64,000 nucleotides of DNA from Streptomyces piniterrae (GTDB lineage Bacteria; Actinomycetota; Actinomycetes; Streptomycetales; Streptomycetaceae), in contig NZ_SUMB01000006.1 of the NCBI RefSeq assembly GCF_005048155.1, positions 1 to 64,000 of the forward strand. Reading direction: 5' to 3'. Position numbers and translations under genes: made by a program. Positions 1-7,442 of the stretch are shown here, in pieces; within the stretch, counting starts at the first letter, position 1, and the number at the start of each line of letters is the position of its first letter. The notes below the pieces were generated by a model. The model saw nothing but the letters and a program-made list of their open reading frames with translations. It searched no databases and was not told where the DNA came from.

Positions 1-118
1 TTCGGTGGTCATTGCGTTAGGGAAACGCCCGGTTACATTTCGAACCCGGAAGCTAAGCCTTTCAGCGCCGATGGTACTGCAGGGGGGACCCTGTGGGAGA
101 GTAGGACGCCGCCGAACA
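1..118 (+). rRNA. rrf: 5S ribosomal RNA (first one or two bases may lie outside the window)
   Basis: The first ten bases pair with the bases just before position 118 to form the closing helix of 5S rRNA. The internal segments (GGGAAACGCCCGG, CGAACCCGGAAGCTAAG, GATGGTACTGC, GTGGGAGAGTAGG) are the standard actinobacterial 5S sequence. It starts at the window edge, so the 16S and 23S genes of the operon should lie just upstream. A strong terminator follows 13 bases later. It is the 3' end of an rrn operon on the plus strand. Confidence 0.97.
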
Positions 119-130
119 ATTTTTGGGAAA

Positions 131-157
131 GCCCCGCACCTTGGTGCGGGGTTTTTC
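131..157 (+). terminator. Rho-independent terminator of the rRNA operon
   Basis: A nine-pair stem (CCCCGCACC against GGTGCGGGG) with a tiny TT loop is followed directly by five T residues. It lies just after the 5S gene, as expected for the end of an rrn operon. Confidence 0.92.
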
Positions 158-206
158 TGCGTTTAAAGGCCGGGTCAGGCAAAGCGCGGCCACGTAAGGT
201 CGGGTC

Positions 207-866
207 ATGCGATACGACTTGGTCATCTTCGACAACGACGGGGTGCTCGTCGACAGTGAGCCGATTTCCAACACGATTCTCGCCGGCTATCTGACCGAGC
301 TCGGGCATCCCACCTCCTACGAGGAATCGATCCGCGATTACATGGGGTCGGCCATGCACCGGATCCATGAGCTCGCCCTGGAGCGGACGGGACAGCGGCT
401 GCCGGCGGATTTCGACGACGCCTTTCACGCTCGTGTCTTCGCCGCGTTCGAGCGGGAGTTGGAGCCGGTTGCGGGGGTCATGGAGATGCTGGAGCGGGTG
501 ACGTCCGAGGGCGTGTCGTATTGCGTCGCATCGTCCGGGAGCCATGAGCGGATCAGGGTGGGGCACCGTAAAACGGGGTTGGACCGGTACTTCACCCAAG
601 AGGGTCCGGGCGGGACTCGTATCTTCAGCTCCCAGGATGTGGGGCGGGGCAAGCCGGCGCCGGATCTCTTTCTGTACGCGGCGGAGCAGATGGGTGTACC
701 GCCCGAGCGGTGTGCGGTGATCGAGGACAGCCCGCTGGGTGTGCAGGCGGCGATCACGGCCGGGATGGACGTTTTCGGATTCACCGCGATGACGCCGCCC
801 GAGCGGCTGGCCGGTGCCACCGTTCTCTTTTCCGAGATGGCGGAGTTGCCGAAGCTCCTCGCGTGA
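207..866 (+). CDS. HAD-superfamily hydrolase, phosphoglucomutase/phosphatase-like
   Basis: A 219-residue protein of the beta-phosphoglucomutase/phosphoglycolate phosphatase branch of the HAD family. Motif I is FDNDGVLVDSE near residue 8, with Asp9 the expected nucleophile and Asp11 the acid/base residue. Motif II is the ASSGSHERI stretch around residue 110. The motif III Lys is in RGKPAPDLF, and motif IV is VIEDSPLGVQAA. The helical cap lies between residues 20 and 90. Family members hydrolyse or transfer small phosphates in the cytosol; the substrate cannot be read from sequence. The gene stands alone between the rRNA terminator and the MFS gene. A poorly conserved 15-base repeat begins at its stop codon. 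Confidence 0.88.
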   Translation: MRYDLVIFDNDGVLVDSEPISNTILAGYLTELGHPTSYEESIRDYMGSAMHRIHELALERTGQRLPADFDDAFHARVFAAFERELEPVAGVMEMLERVTSEGVSYCVASSGSHERIRVGHRKTGLDRYFTQEGPGGTRIFSSQDVGRGKPAPDLFLYAAEQMGVPPERCAVIEDSPLGVQAAITAGMDVFGFTAMTPPERLAGATVLFSEMAELPKLLA

Positions 867-907
867 CAGCTCCTTACGTGACAGCGCCTTGCGTGAGAGC
901 TCGCGTA
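863..907 (+). repeat. 15-base tandem repeat, about three copies
   Basis: GTGACAGCTCCTTAC, GTGACAGCGCCTTGC and GTGAGAGCTCGCGTA lie head to tail, starting at the stop codon of the HAD gene. There is no known function; it may be simple slippage expansion. Confidence 0.5.
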
Positions 908-965
908 AAACTGCTCGTGTGATCCATCTACCCAGTGGTAGCCGGGAGTTCTACGCTGAGCCGCC

Positions 966-2234
966 ATGACGGCCCCTCCGGCACCAGGAGCGCAGCTGCG
1001 GCACGGCCGGGTTTCGCTTGCCCTCAGCTTCTTCGTCCAGGGCGCGGTCTTCGCCTTGCTCGTGACCCGAATACCGGCGATCCAGGACCGCTACGGGATA
1101 TCCGATGGGCTGCTGCCCGCGTTTCTCGCCGCGGTACCGGTTCTCGCCGGCGTGGGCAGTGTCGCCACCGAGCATCTGGTGAAGCTGACGCGGCCGAGCC
1201 AGGTGCTGCGGTGGGCGCAGCCCGTGGTGTGTCTGGCGCTGCTGGCCACCGGGGCGGTCGGCTCGATGGCGCAGGTGGCGGTGGCGCTTGCGGTGTTCGG
1301 GCTGTCGGTGGGTGTGCTGGACGCCTCGATGAACATGCTCGGGGTGAGCCTTCAGCGGTCCTACGGGCGGAGCATCATGCTCGGCTTTCACGCCGCGTAC
1401 AGCCTGGGCGGCATCGTGGGGGCCTCGCTGGCGTGGGTGGGCGCGCACTGGTACCTGTCGCTGGCGGTGCTGTACGGCCCGGTGGTGGCGGTCCTGGTGC
1501 CGCTGGCGCTGATCGCGAGCCGGTGGTTCGTGGACCGGAGCCCGGGGGGCGGGGAGCGAACGCCGGAGACCTGTGAAGCGGGGCACACGGCCACCACCGC
1601 CCCTGTGGCCATGAAGCTGCTGCTGCCGCTCTGTCTGGTGATGGCCTTCGCGTACATCGGGGACTCGACCGTCTCCAACTGGAGCGCGAAGTATCTGCAG
1701 GACGTCCTGGGGAGCTCGGAGCAGCTCGCCACCGTCCCGTACAACGTCTACATGGTCACCACGCTGCTGGGGCGGGCGGTCGGTGACCTCGGTGTGCGGC
1801 GTTTCGGCGCGGCCGCGGTGGTGCGGGCCGGGACCGTGGTCGCGACGGGCGGTTTCGCGGTGGTCGCAGTGGCGCCGGGGGCATGGACCGGAATGGCCGG
1901 ATTCACCCTGTTGGGCCTGGGGCTGTGTGTGATCGTGCCGCAGACGTTCGCGGCGGCCGGGCGGCTGGCATGGGAGAAGTACGGCCCCGGGGCTTCGGAT
2001 TCGGCCATCGCTCGGCTGAACATTTTCAACTATGTGGGCTTTTTGATTGGTTCTCCGCTCGTGGGTGCGCTGGGCGACGTCTGGAGTTATCGCGGGGCGA
2101 TGCTCGTCCCGATGGCCCTGGTCCTGGTGACGCTTGTGTATGCCCGTTCGTTCGGGTCGCCGGAGGACGGATACGGTGACGACCATGAGCGGCCGCGCAC
2201 AGCTGATGTGGGACGAGGCAGTAACGGGCTATGA
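966..2234 (+). CDS. Major facilitator superfamily transporter
   Basis: A 422-residue integral membrane protein with about twelve hydrophobic segments and a central loop near residues 180-215 (SRWFVDRSPGGG onward) that divides the two six-helix halves. The first helix begins at VSLALSFFVQG. The N-terminal half carries MFS-like signatures (RIPAIQDRYGISDG; SVGVLDASMNMLG). The closest general type is the fucose permease/efflux-like MFS group, but the substrate is not predictable. The ATG at 966 lacks a strong Shine-Dalgarno. The 3' end overlaps the next gene, which suggests cotranscription with the deacetylase-like gene. Confidence 0.88.
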   Translation: MTAPPAPGAQLRHGRVSLALSFFVQGAVFALLVTRIPAIQDRYGISDGLLPAFLAAVPVLAGVGSVATEHLVKLTRPSQVLRWAQPVVCLALLATGAVGSMAQVAVALAVFGLSVGVLDASMNMLGVSLQRSYGRSIMLGFHAAYSLGGIVGASLAWVGAHWYLSLAVLYGPVVAVLVPLALIASRWFVDRSPGGGERTPETCEAGHTATTAPVAMKLLLPLCLVMAFAYIGDSTVSNWSAKYLQDVLGSSEQLATVPYNVYMVTTLLGRAVGDLGVRRFGAAAVVRAGTVVATGGFAVVAVAPGAWTGMAGFTLLGLGLCVIVPQTFAAAGRLAWEKYGPGASDSAIARLNIFNYVGFLIGSPLVGALGDVWSYRGAMLVPMALVLVTLVYARSFGSPEDGYGDDHERPRTADVGRGSNGL

Positions 2235-3360
2235 CTTCGGGCCCGGCCATCCGATGGACCCGGTACGCCTCGCGCTGACGATGCGCCTGGTGGAGGCCTA
2301 CGAACTCGACCGTGGGCCCCTGCAGGTGGTCTCGGCCAAGCCGGCCGGCGATTCCACGCTGCGGCTGGTGCACCGCGAGGACTATGTGGAGGCGGTCCGC
2401 AGCGCCTCGGCGGACCCCGCCTCGGCGGACCTCTCGTACGGGCTGGGCACCGCGGACTGCCCGGCGTTCCCCCGGATGCACGCCGCGTCGGCGCTGATCG
2501 CCGGGCAGTCGGTCGGTGCGGCGGAGGCGGTCTGGCGCGGCGAGGCCCTGCACGCGGTGAACTTCGCCGGCGGGCTGCACCACGCGATGCCGGGCGGCGC
2601 GTCCGGATTCTGTATCTACAACGACGCGTCGCTGGCGGTCGCCCGGCTGCTGGAGCTGGGCGCCGAGCGGGTCGCGTATGTGGATGTGGATGTGCACCAC
2701 GGGGACGGGGTGCAGGCGACGTTCTGGGAGGACCCGCGGGTTCTGACGATCTCCGTGCACGAGCACCCGCGGACGCTGTTCCCGCAGACCGGGTGGCCGG
2801 AGGAGAGCGGCGGTGAGGGGGCGGAGGGCAGTGCGGTGAATGTGGCGCTGCCGGCCGGAACCGGTGACGAGGGGTGGCTGCGGGCGTTTCACGCGGTGGT
2901 GCCGGAGCTGCTCGCGGCGTTCCGGCCACAGGTGATCGTGACGCAGCACGGCGCGGACACCCACTTCGAGGACCCGCTTGCGCATCTGGCGGTCAGCGTC
3001 GACGCGCAGCGGCTGGTGGCGGAGGCCTGCCACGATCTGGCGCATGAGCATGCGGACGGGCGGTGGGTCGCGCTCGGTGGCGGTGGCTATGCGGTGGTGG
3101 ACGTGGTGCCGCGTATCTGGACGCACCTGGCGGCGATCGCGGCCGGCCGGCCGATCGATCCCACGTCGCGGGTGCCGGAGGCGTGGCAGCACGAAGTGTT
3201 CCGCAGGACGCGGCAGTTGGGGCCGCAGCGGATGACGGACGGGCGTACGCCGCACTGGCGGGATTTCGCCGACGGTGGTTATGACCCGGCCGACCGGCTG
3301 GACCAGGCGGTGCTGGCCACCCGCCGGGCGGTGTTCCCGGCGCACGGGCTGCTTCCGTAA
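2176..3360 (+). CDS. AcuC-like histone deacetylase family amidohydrolase
   Basis: About 394 residues of the class I/II histone deacetylase fold, related to acetoin utilisation protein AcuC, which removes acetyl groups from lysines such as that of acetyl-CoA synthetase. Zn and catalytic motifs are visible: LHHAMPGGASGFCIYND (tandem His), YVDVDVHHGDGVQ (metal Asp and His), and QHGADTHFEDPLAHL. The GTG at 2176 is preferred because GGAGG at 2162-2166 lies nine bases upstream; the ATG at 2185 would be too far from it. The gene overlaps the end of the MFS gene by 59 bases, so the two are probably translated from one transcript. No acs gene is adjacent, so the target is inferred only from the family. 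Confidence 0.9.
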   Translation: MTTMSGRAQLMWDEAVTGYDFGPGHPMDPVRLALTMRLVEAYELDRGPLQVVSAKPAGDSTLRLVHREDYVEAVRSASADPASADLSYGLGTADCPAFPRMHAASALIAGQSVGAAEAVWRGEALHAVNFAGGLHHAMPGGASGFCIYNDASLAVARLLELGAERVAYVDVDVHHGDGVQATFWEDPRVLTISVHEHPRTLFPQTGWPEESGGEGAEGSAVNVALPAGTGDEGWLRAFHAVVPELLAAFRPQVIVTQHGADTHFEDPLAHLAVSVDAQRLVAEACHDLAHEHADGRWVALGGGGYAVVDVVPRIWTHLAAIAAGRPIDPTSRVPEAWQHEVFRRTRQLGPQRMTDGRTPHWRDFADGGYDPADRLDQAVLATRRAVFPAHGLLP

Positions 3361-3670
3361 GACGCAGGCGGATGGCTGTAGTGGCGGGACGGCTGCCGTA
3401 CGCCGTGTGCGGATGGTGGTCGTAGGGGCCGCTGCTGTACACGGACCGCGAGGGTGTCCGGATTTCAGCGGTGACCGGATTGCCGCGGTGCGGCCGTGGC
3501 GATGGGGCCTGTAACGCCGTTACGGATCAGCGGTCTGTCGCGGCGTTACAGGCGCACAGGCCGCTGTCAGCCTCCCGGAAGCGCCGCCCCGCCGCATGCC
3601 CCCGCCGTATGCCCCCGGATGTGTGACTACCCGTCGGTTAGGGCATCCGGTATCCGACCAACGGGCGAGC
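3361..3670 (+). promoter_or_regulatory. Intergenic region with a 12-base inverted repeat
   Basis: There is no convincing gene here. CCTGTAACGCCG (3508-3519) and CGGCGTTACAGG (3541-3552) form a perfect 12-base inverted repeat separated by 21 bases, upstream of the next gene. The spacing suits a dimeric regulator or a hairpin. No poly-T follows, so a terminator is less likely. Confidence 0.45.
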
Positions 3671-4495
3671 ATGGGGCCTGTGTTGGGCACCGGGGCGCTG
3701 CGGGCGCACCTGATCGAGGCGCGGCTGGCGGGGACGATCGCGACCATGCGGGAGAAGAGCCTGGGGCGTTACCGGCTCTTCTCGGCGCGCGATCCCCGGG
3801 TGTTGCTGGGGCTGGACCCCGAACGGGACTGGCCGTTCGGGGAAGTTCTGCGCCTGATGGGGCGGCAGTGCGGGGTCTCGGCCGATCCCGCGCATATCTC
3901 CGGCCCCGATGTGATCGATCCGGACCGCACGATCGCGGGGCTGGACCGGTTCGCCGACCGGCTCGGAGAGGCCGCGGCCCGCCGGGTCCCCGTGCTGCTG
4001 GGCACCGGACATCCGCACCGGCTGCTGGAGTTCTACGCCGCGCTCGCAGACGCTCTCTCGTCGGCGGGCTGCCCCGTGCTCACCCCCGCGTATGGCGACC
4101 ATGTCGACATGGCGACCCGCTTCGGCGTACGTACGTACGCCCTTGACTACGTACGGGGAGTCGCGCTGATGCGCGAAACCGGCGTGCGGGGCGCACCTGA
4201 CCTGGGGGGCGTGCACACCCATTCGCCGCTCCCGGTGCGTACCGCTCTGGCCGCCGCGGCGGACTCCGCGGGACCACTGCCGGGGTTGGTGATCGGGGAC
4301 CACGGTTGGGTCTGCGGAGCAGGTCAGCTCGGCATCGAGGCGATCGGGCTGGCGGACACGGACGACCCCGCGCTGTTCGTCGGAGAGGCGGAGGGGCGGG
4401 TGTCCGCGGTGGTGCCGCTGGATGACGGCGTGCGGTCCCCTTGCTATCGACCCCTGACACGCTATGTACTCAATCGGGCGAATCTGTCCCGGTAG
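3671..4495 (+). CDS. Conserved actinobacterial protein, possible phosphatase
   Basis: About 274 residues from the ATG at 3671; in-frame starts back to 3596 exist but have no better ribosome site. The protein is soluble, with no signal peptide or membrane segment. It has a glycine-rich turn (VPVLLGTGHPHRLLEFY), a C-terminal GLVIGDHGWVCGAG segment, and scattered Asp/His residues that could bind metal. From memory, relatives in other streptomycetes are labelled phosphatase, but I see no classical phosphatase motif, so the function is open. It stands alone ahead of the bdtA-like regulator. Confidence 0.7.
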   Translation: MGPVLGTGALRAHLIEARLAGTIATMREKSLGRYRLFSARDPRVLLGLDPERDWPFGEVLRLMGRQCGVSADPAHISGPDVIDPDRTIAGLDRFADRLGEAAARRVPVLLGTGHPHRLLEFYAALADALSSAGCPVLTPAYGDHVDMATRFGVRTYALDYVRGVALMRETGVRGAPDLGGVHTHSPLPVRTALAAAADSAGPLPGLVIGDHGWVCGAGQLGIEAIGLADTDDPALFVGEAEGRVSAVVPLDDGVRSPCYRPLTRYVLNRANLSR

Positions 4496-4549
4496 GCGCC
4501 TGTTCGCTGCTCCTCTTCCCCACTCGCATCACCCGCCCCTAAATTGGGG

Positions 4550-4577
4550 AGTGAGCGCATAGCGACGAAGAGTCACC
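4550..4577 (+). promoter_or_regulatory. Candidate BldD binding site
   Basis: AGTGA at 4550-4554 and TCACC at 4573-4577 match the two halves of the published BldD consensus (AGTGA, variable spacer, TCACC), here 18 bases apart and within 70 bases of the downstream start codon. bdtA is named as a BldD target in S. coelicolor, which supports the site. The TCACC half also sits in a small hairpin (GTCACCGG 4572-4579 with CCGGTGAC 4588-4595). Confidence 0.5.
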
Positions 4578-4618
4578 GGAGGGGAAGCCGGTGACCGTCT
4601 TATGCGGAAGGTGCAGGT

Positions 4619-4834
4619 GTGTCCATGGCTGCAGACCAGAGGCCTCTCAACGAGGTCGTGTTCCTGACAGTGGCGGAAGTTGCCACCGTGATGCGAGTGT
4701 CGAAGATGACCGTGTACCGCCTGGTGCACAGTGGTCATCTGCCCGCGATCCGTGTGGGGAGGTCCTTCCGGGTGCCGGAGCAGGCGGTTCACGACTATCT
4801 CCGCGAGTCCTATGTGGGGGTGGAATCGGCCTGA
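4619..4834 (+). CDS. bdtA: BldC-like helix-turn-helix regulator, probably BdtA
   Basis: A 71-residue protein that is almost entirely one MerR/excisionase-type winged helix domain: LTVAEVATVMRVSKMTVYR is the helix-turn-helix and HLPAIRVGRSFRV the wing. Such proteins lack a ligand domain and bind direct repeats as oligomers, as BldC does. The GTG at 4619 is spaced seven bases from GGAAGG; the ATG at 4625 is the alternative. Its position beside the bS22-like gene and near rsbN/bldN is the arrangement I associate with bdtA (BldD target A) in S. coelicolor. The family is firm, the exact name less so. Confidence 0.82.
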   Translation: MSMAADQRPLNEVVFLTVAEVATVMRVSKMTVYRLVHSGHLPAIRVGRSFRVPEQAVHDYLRESYVGVESA

Positions 4835-4953
4835 AGGGCCCGCTCGGACCCTCGGATTACGCCGTACGCCCGGCGCCGGGTAGGCTGGCCCGATGTAGGT
4901 AGTGTGGGCTCGGACGCCCCGCACCGAGTGAATCGAAGTGAGCGAGGGTAGTC

Positions 4954-5052
4954 GTGGGCTCTGTTATCAAGAAGCGGCGCAAGCGGATGGCGAAGAAGAA
5001 GCACCGCAAGCTGCTCAAGCGCACCCGTGTTCAGCGTCGTAACAAGAAGTAA
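4954..5052 (+). CDS. Small ribosomal protein bS22-like (AURKAIP1/COX24 domain), 32 residues
   Basis: Read directly: GTG at 4954 through TAA at 5050-5052, with GAGGG six bases upstream of the start. It encodes a 32-residue, extremely basic peptide (VIKKRRKRMAKKKHRKLLKR followed by TRVQRRNKK). This is the actinobacterial short form of the COX24/AURKAIP1 domain, found in mycobacterial 30S structures as bS22. It should bind rRNA in the small subunit. It is monocistronic, between bdtA and a strong terminator, consistent with high expression. It is too short for routine ORF calling and is often missed. Confidence 0.93.
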   Translation: MGSVIKKRRKRMAKKKHRKLLKRTRVQRRNKK

Positions 5053-5071
5053 GCGACGCTGATCGCGATTT

Positions 5072-5109
5072 CGCGGCCCCCCGTCACCTTGGTGTGACGG
5101 GGGGCCGCG
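5072..5109 (+). terminator. Strong hairpin terminator after the bS22-like gene
   Basis: A perfect 16-pair stem (CGCGGCCCCCCGTCAC with its complement at 5094-5109) closes a six-base loop, 20 bases after the stop codon. It lacks a T tract, as is usual for Streptomyces terminators. Confidence 0.85.
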
Positions 5110-5255
5110 GTGCGTTGTGGGCCGTATGGACGGTGGTTGGGGCGGAAATGTGGCGCAGTGCATCGTGCGGTCATCACCGCGCAACACCGACCCGATAGCG
5201 TGAGCCGCACAGCTCGGCTCAGGCGATGGCCGAGGGCGGGAAGGAAGGGCTGATC

Positions 5256-6305
5256 TTGGGCAAGGTCGTGCTCGTCACGGGAGCCGCGCGGCAGCTGGGG
5301 GGCCGGTTCGTACGCCGGATCCAGCGCGATCCCGACGTCGACCGGGTGATCGGGGTCGACGCCGTGCCACCGGAGCACCATCTGGGCGGCGCCGAATTCC
5401 TCAAGGCCGACATCCGGCATCCGGCGATCGCCAGGGTCCTGGCCGAGACGGGCGTCGACACCGTCGTCCACATGGACATCAACGGCACGCCCCTGGGCAG
5501 CCGCGGCGGCCGCGCCGCGGTGAAGGAAACCAACGTCATCGGGACCATGCAGCTCCTCGGCGCCTGCCAGAAGGCCCCGCATGTGCAGCGGCTGGTCATC
5601 AAGTCCAGCGCCAGCTTCTACGGCTCCGCGCCCCGTGATCCGGCCGTCTTCACCGAGACCACCCCGCCGAAGTCTCTGCCCAGCGGTGGCTTCGCCAAGG
5701 ACGTCGTCGAGGTCGAGGGGTACGTACGGGGCTTCGCCCGGCGGCGGCCGGATGTGGCGGTGTGCGTACTGCGCTTCGCGAACATCCTCGGGCCGTCAGC
5801 GGATTCGCCGCTCGCCGACTACTTCTCGCTGCCCGTGCTGCCGACGGTCTTCGGCTATGACCCGCGGCTGCAATTCGTGCACGAGGACGACGCCATCGAG
5901 GTGCTGCGGATCGCGGCCTCCGCGCCGCGCCGGGGCACGCTCAACAGCGGCACGTTCAATATCGCCGGGGACGGCGTCCTGCTGCTCTCGCAGACCTCCC
6001 GGCGGCTGGGGCGGCCCACGCTGCCGCTGTTCCTGCCGACGGTGACCTGGGCCGGCTCGGCACTGCGGTCCGTCGGCATCACGGACTTCTCGCCGGAACA
6101 GATCCGGATGCTCACGCACGGCCGGGTCGTCCAGACGACGCAGATGCGCGAGACACTGGGGTTCCATCCGCAGTACACGACGGCGGAGACCTTCGCGGAA
6201 TTCGCCCGCAGCCGCGGACCGGGGCTGCTGCCGCCCGAGTCCCTCGCCCGTACCGTCGACCGGCTCGCCGGCGTGCTGCCCGCACGTTCCGGCCCGACCC
6301 AGTGA
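5256..6305 (+). CDS. NAD-dependent epimerase/dehydratase (extended SDR) family protein
   Basis: About 349 residues. The N-terminal Rossmann motif is KVVLVTGAARQLGGRFV, followed by an acidic residue at the end of strand 2 (VIGVDAVP) that favours NAD(H). SASFYGSAPRDP marks the usual active-site loop of the extended SDR fold, and the C-terminal half is the variable substrate domain. The TTG at 5256 is preferred because AAGGAAGGG lies seven bases upstream; the ATG at 5226 has no ribosome site. The next gene, a PlsC-type acyltransferase, begins 14 bases after the stop, so the pair is an operon. Linkage to an acyltransferase suggests envelope lipid or glycolipid metabolism, but the substrate is unknown. 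Confidence 0.85.
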   Translation: MGKVVLVTGAARQLGGRFVRRIQRDPDVDRVIGVDAVPPEHHLGGAEFLKADIRHPAIARVLAETGVDTVVHMDINGTPLGSRGGRAAVKETNVIGTMQLLGACQKAPHVQRLVIKSSASFYGSAPRDPAVFTETTPPKSLPSGGFAKDVVEVEGYVRGFARRRPDVAVCVLRFANILGPSADSPLADYFSLPVLPTVFGYDPRLQFVHEDDAIEVLRIAASAPRRGTLNSGTFNIAGDGVLLLSQTSRRLGRPTLPLFLPTVTWAGSALRSVGITDFSPEQIRMLTHGRVVQTTQMRETLGFHPQYTTAETFAEFARSRGPGLLPPESLARTVDRLAGVLPARSGPTQ

Positions 6306-6319
6306 GGAGTTCACCCACG

Positions 6320-7318
6320 ATGGCGGACGCCAAGGTCATTCCGTTCGGCGAGGAGCCACGGGCCCGCAGAAAGCCCAGACGGGCCGGGCGCCCGGGGCGC
6401 GGCCCGGCCCTGGCGCCCGTACCGGAGGCACGGTCCGAGCTCGCGGAGCCGGCCCCGTCCGAGCGGCCCGCCACCGGGCGGTCCCTGGAGGAGCGGATCG
6501 CCGGCGGGCTGAGCTTCCTGCGGCGGCGGATCACCGGCGAGTACGACGTCGACGACTTCGGCTACGACAAGGAGCTGACCGACCAGGTCCTGATGTCGCT
6601 GCTGCGGCCGTTCTACGACAAGTACTTCCGGGTCGAGGTCAAGGGCGTCGAGAACATCCCGGCCGAGGGCGGCGCGCTGATCGTCGCCAACCATTCCGGG
6701 ACGCTGCCGCTCGACGGGCTGATGCTGCAGGTCGCGGTGCACGACAACCATCCGGCGGAGCGTCACCTGCGGCTGCTGGCGGCCGATTTGGTGTTCGTGC
6801 TGCCGGTGATAAACGAGCTGGCGCGCAAGGCCGGGCACACCCTCGCCTGCGCGGAGGACGCGCAGCGGCTGCTGGAGCGCGGTGAGGTCGTCGGGGTGAT
6901 GCCGGAGGGCTTCAAGGGCATCGGCAAGCCCTTCGCGGACCGCTACAAGCTCCAGCGGTTCGGGCGCGGCGGGTTCGTCTCGACGGCGCTGAAGGCCGGT
7001 GTGCCGATCGTGCCGTGCTCGATCGTGGGCGCGGAGGAGATCTACCCGATGATCGGGAACGCCAAGACACTGGCGAGGGTGCTGGGGCTGCCGTACTTCC
7101 CGATCACGCCGACCTTTCCGTGGCTGGGGCCGCTGGGGGCGCTGCCGCTGCCGACGAAGTGGACGATCCAGTTCGGCGAGCCGATCGCCACGGACGGCTA
7201 TCCGCCGGAGGCGGCGGACGATCCGATGCTGATGTTCAATCTGACGGATCAGGTACGGGAAACGATTCAGCACACCCTCTACAAGCTGCTGGTACAGCGA
7301 CGCTCGGTGTTCTTCTGA
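6320..7318 (+). CDS. Lysophospholipid acyltransferase (PlsC-like) family protein
   Basis: About 332 residues. A basic, Arg/Pro-rich N-terminus of about 60 residues precedes the acyltransferase domain. ANHSGTLPLDG is the motif I region: the His is present but the Asp follows at longer spacing than classic HX4D. MPEGFKGIGKPF corresponds to the FPEGTRS-type acyl-acceptor motif. The enzyme should acylate a lysophospholipid or related acceptor at the inner membrane face. The ATG at 6320 has GAGGAG ten bases upstream and lies 14 bases after the epimerase stop. A palindrome that looks like a terminator covers its stop codon. Confidence 0.87.
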   Translation: MADAKVIPFGEEPRARRKPRRAGRPGRGPALAPVPEARSELAEPAPSERPATGRSLEERIAGGLSFLRRRITGEYDVDDFGYDKELTDQVLMSLLRPFYDKYFRVEVKGVENIPAEGGALIVANHSGTLPLDGLMLQVAVHDNHPAERHLRLLAADLVFVLPVINELARKAGHTLACAEDAQRLLERGEVVGVMPEGFKGIGKPFADRYKLQRFGRGGFVSTALKAGVPIVPCSIVGAEEIYPMIGNAKTLARVLGLPYFPITPTFPWLGPLGALPLPTKWTIQFGEPIATDGYPPEAADDPMLMFNLTDQVRETIQHTLYKLLVQRRSVFF

Positions 7319-7344
7319 GGGAAGGACCGGAAGAACACCGAGCG
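7301..7344 (+). terminator. Hairpin overlapping the acyltransferase stop codon
   Basis: A perfect 14-base inverted repeat: CGCTCGGTGTTCTT at 7301-7314 and its complement at 7331-7344, with a 16-base loop that contains the TGA. It probably terminates the epimerase-acyltransferase operon and may also serve rsbN on the opposite strand. Confidence 0.75.
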
Positions 7345-7442
7345 CGCCGTCAGGGGGCTGGAGACCTCGTATAACCGCTATCGATATGTCTACTTCGATA
7401 CGCCTGCTCGGCACACCTGCTCGATGAGCCTGCCTGACAGGG

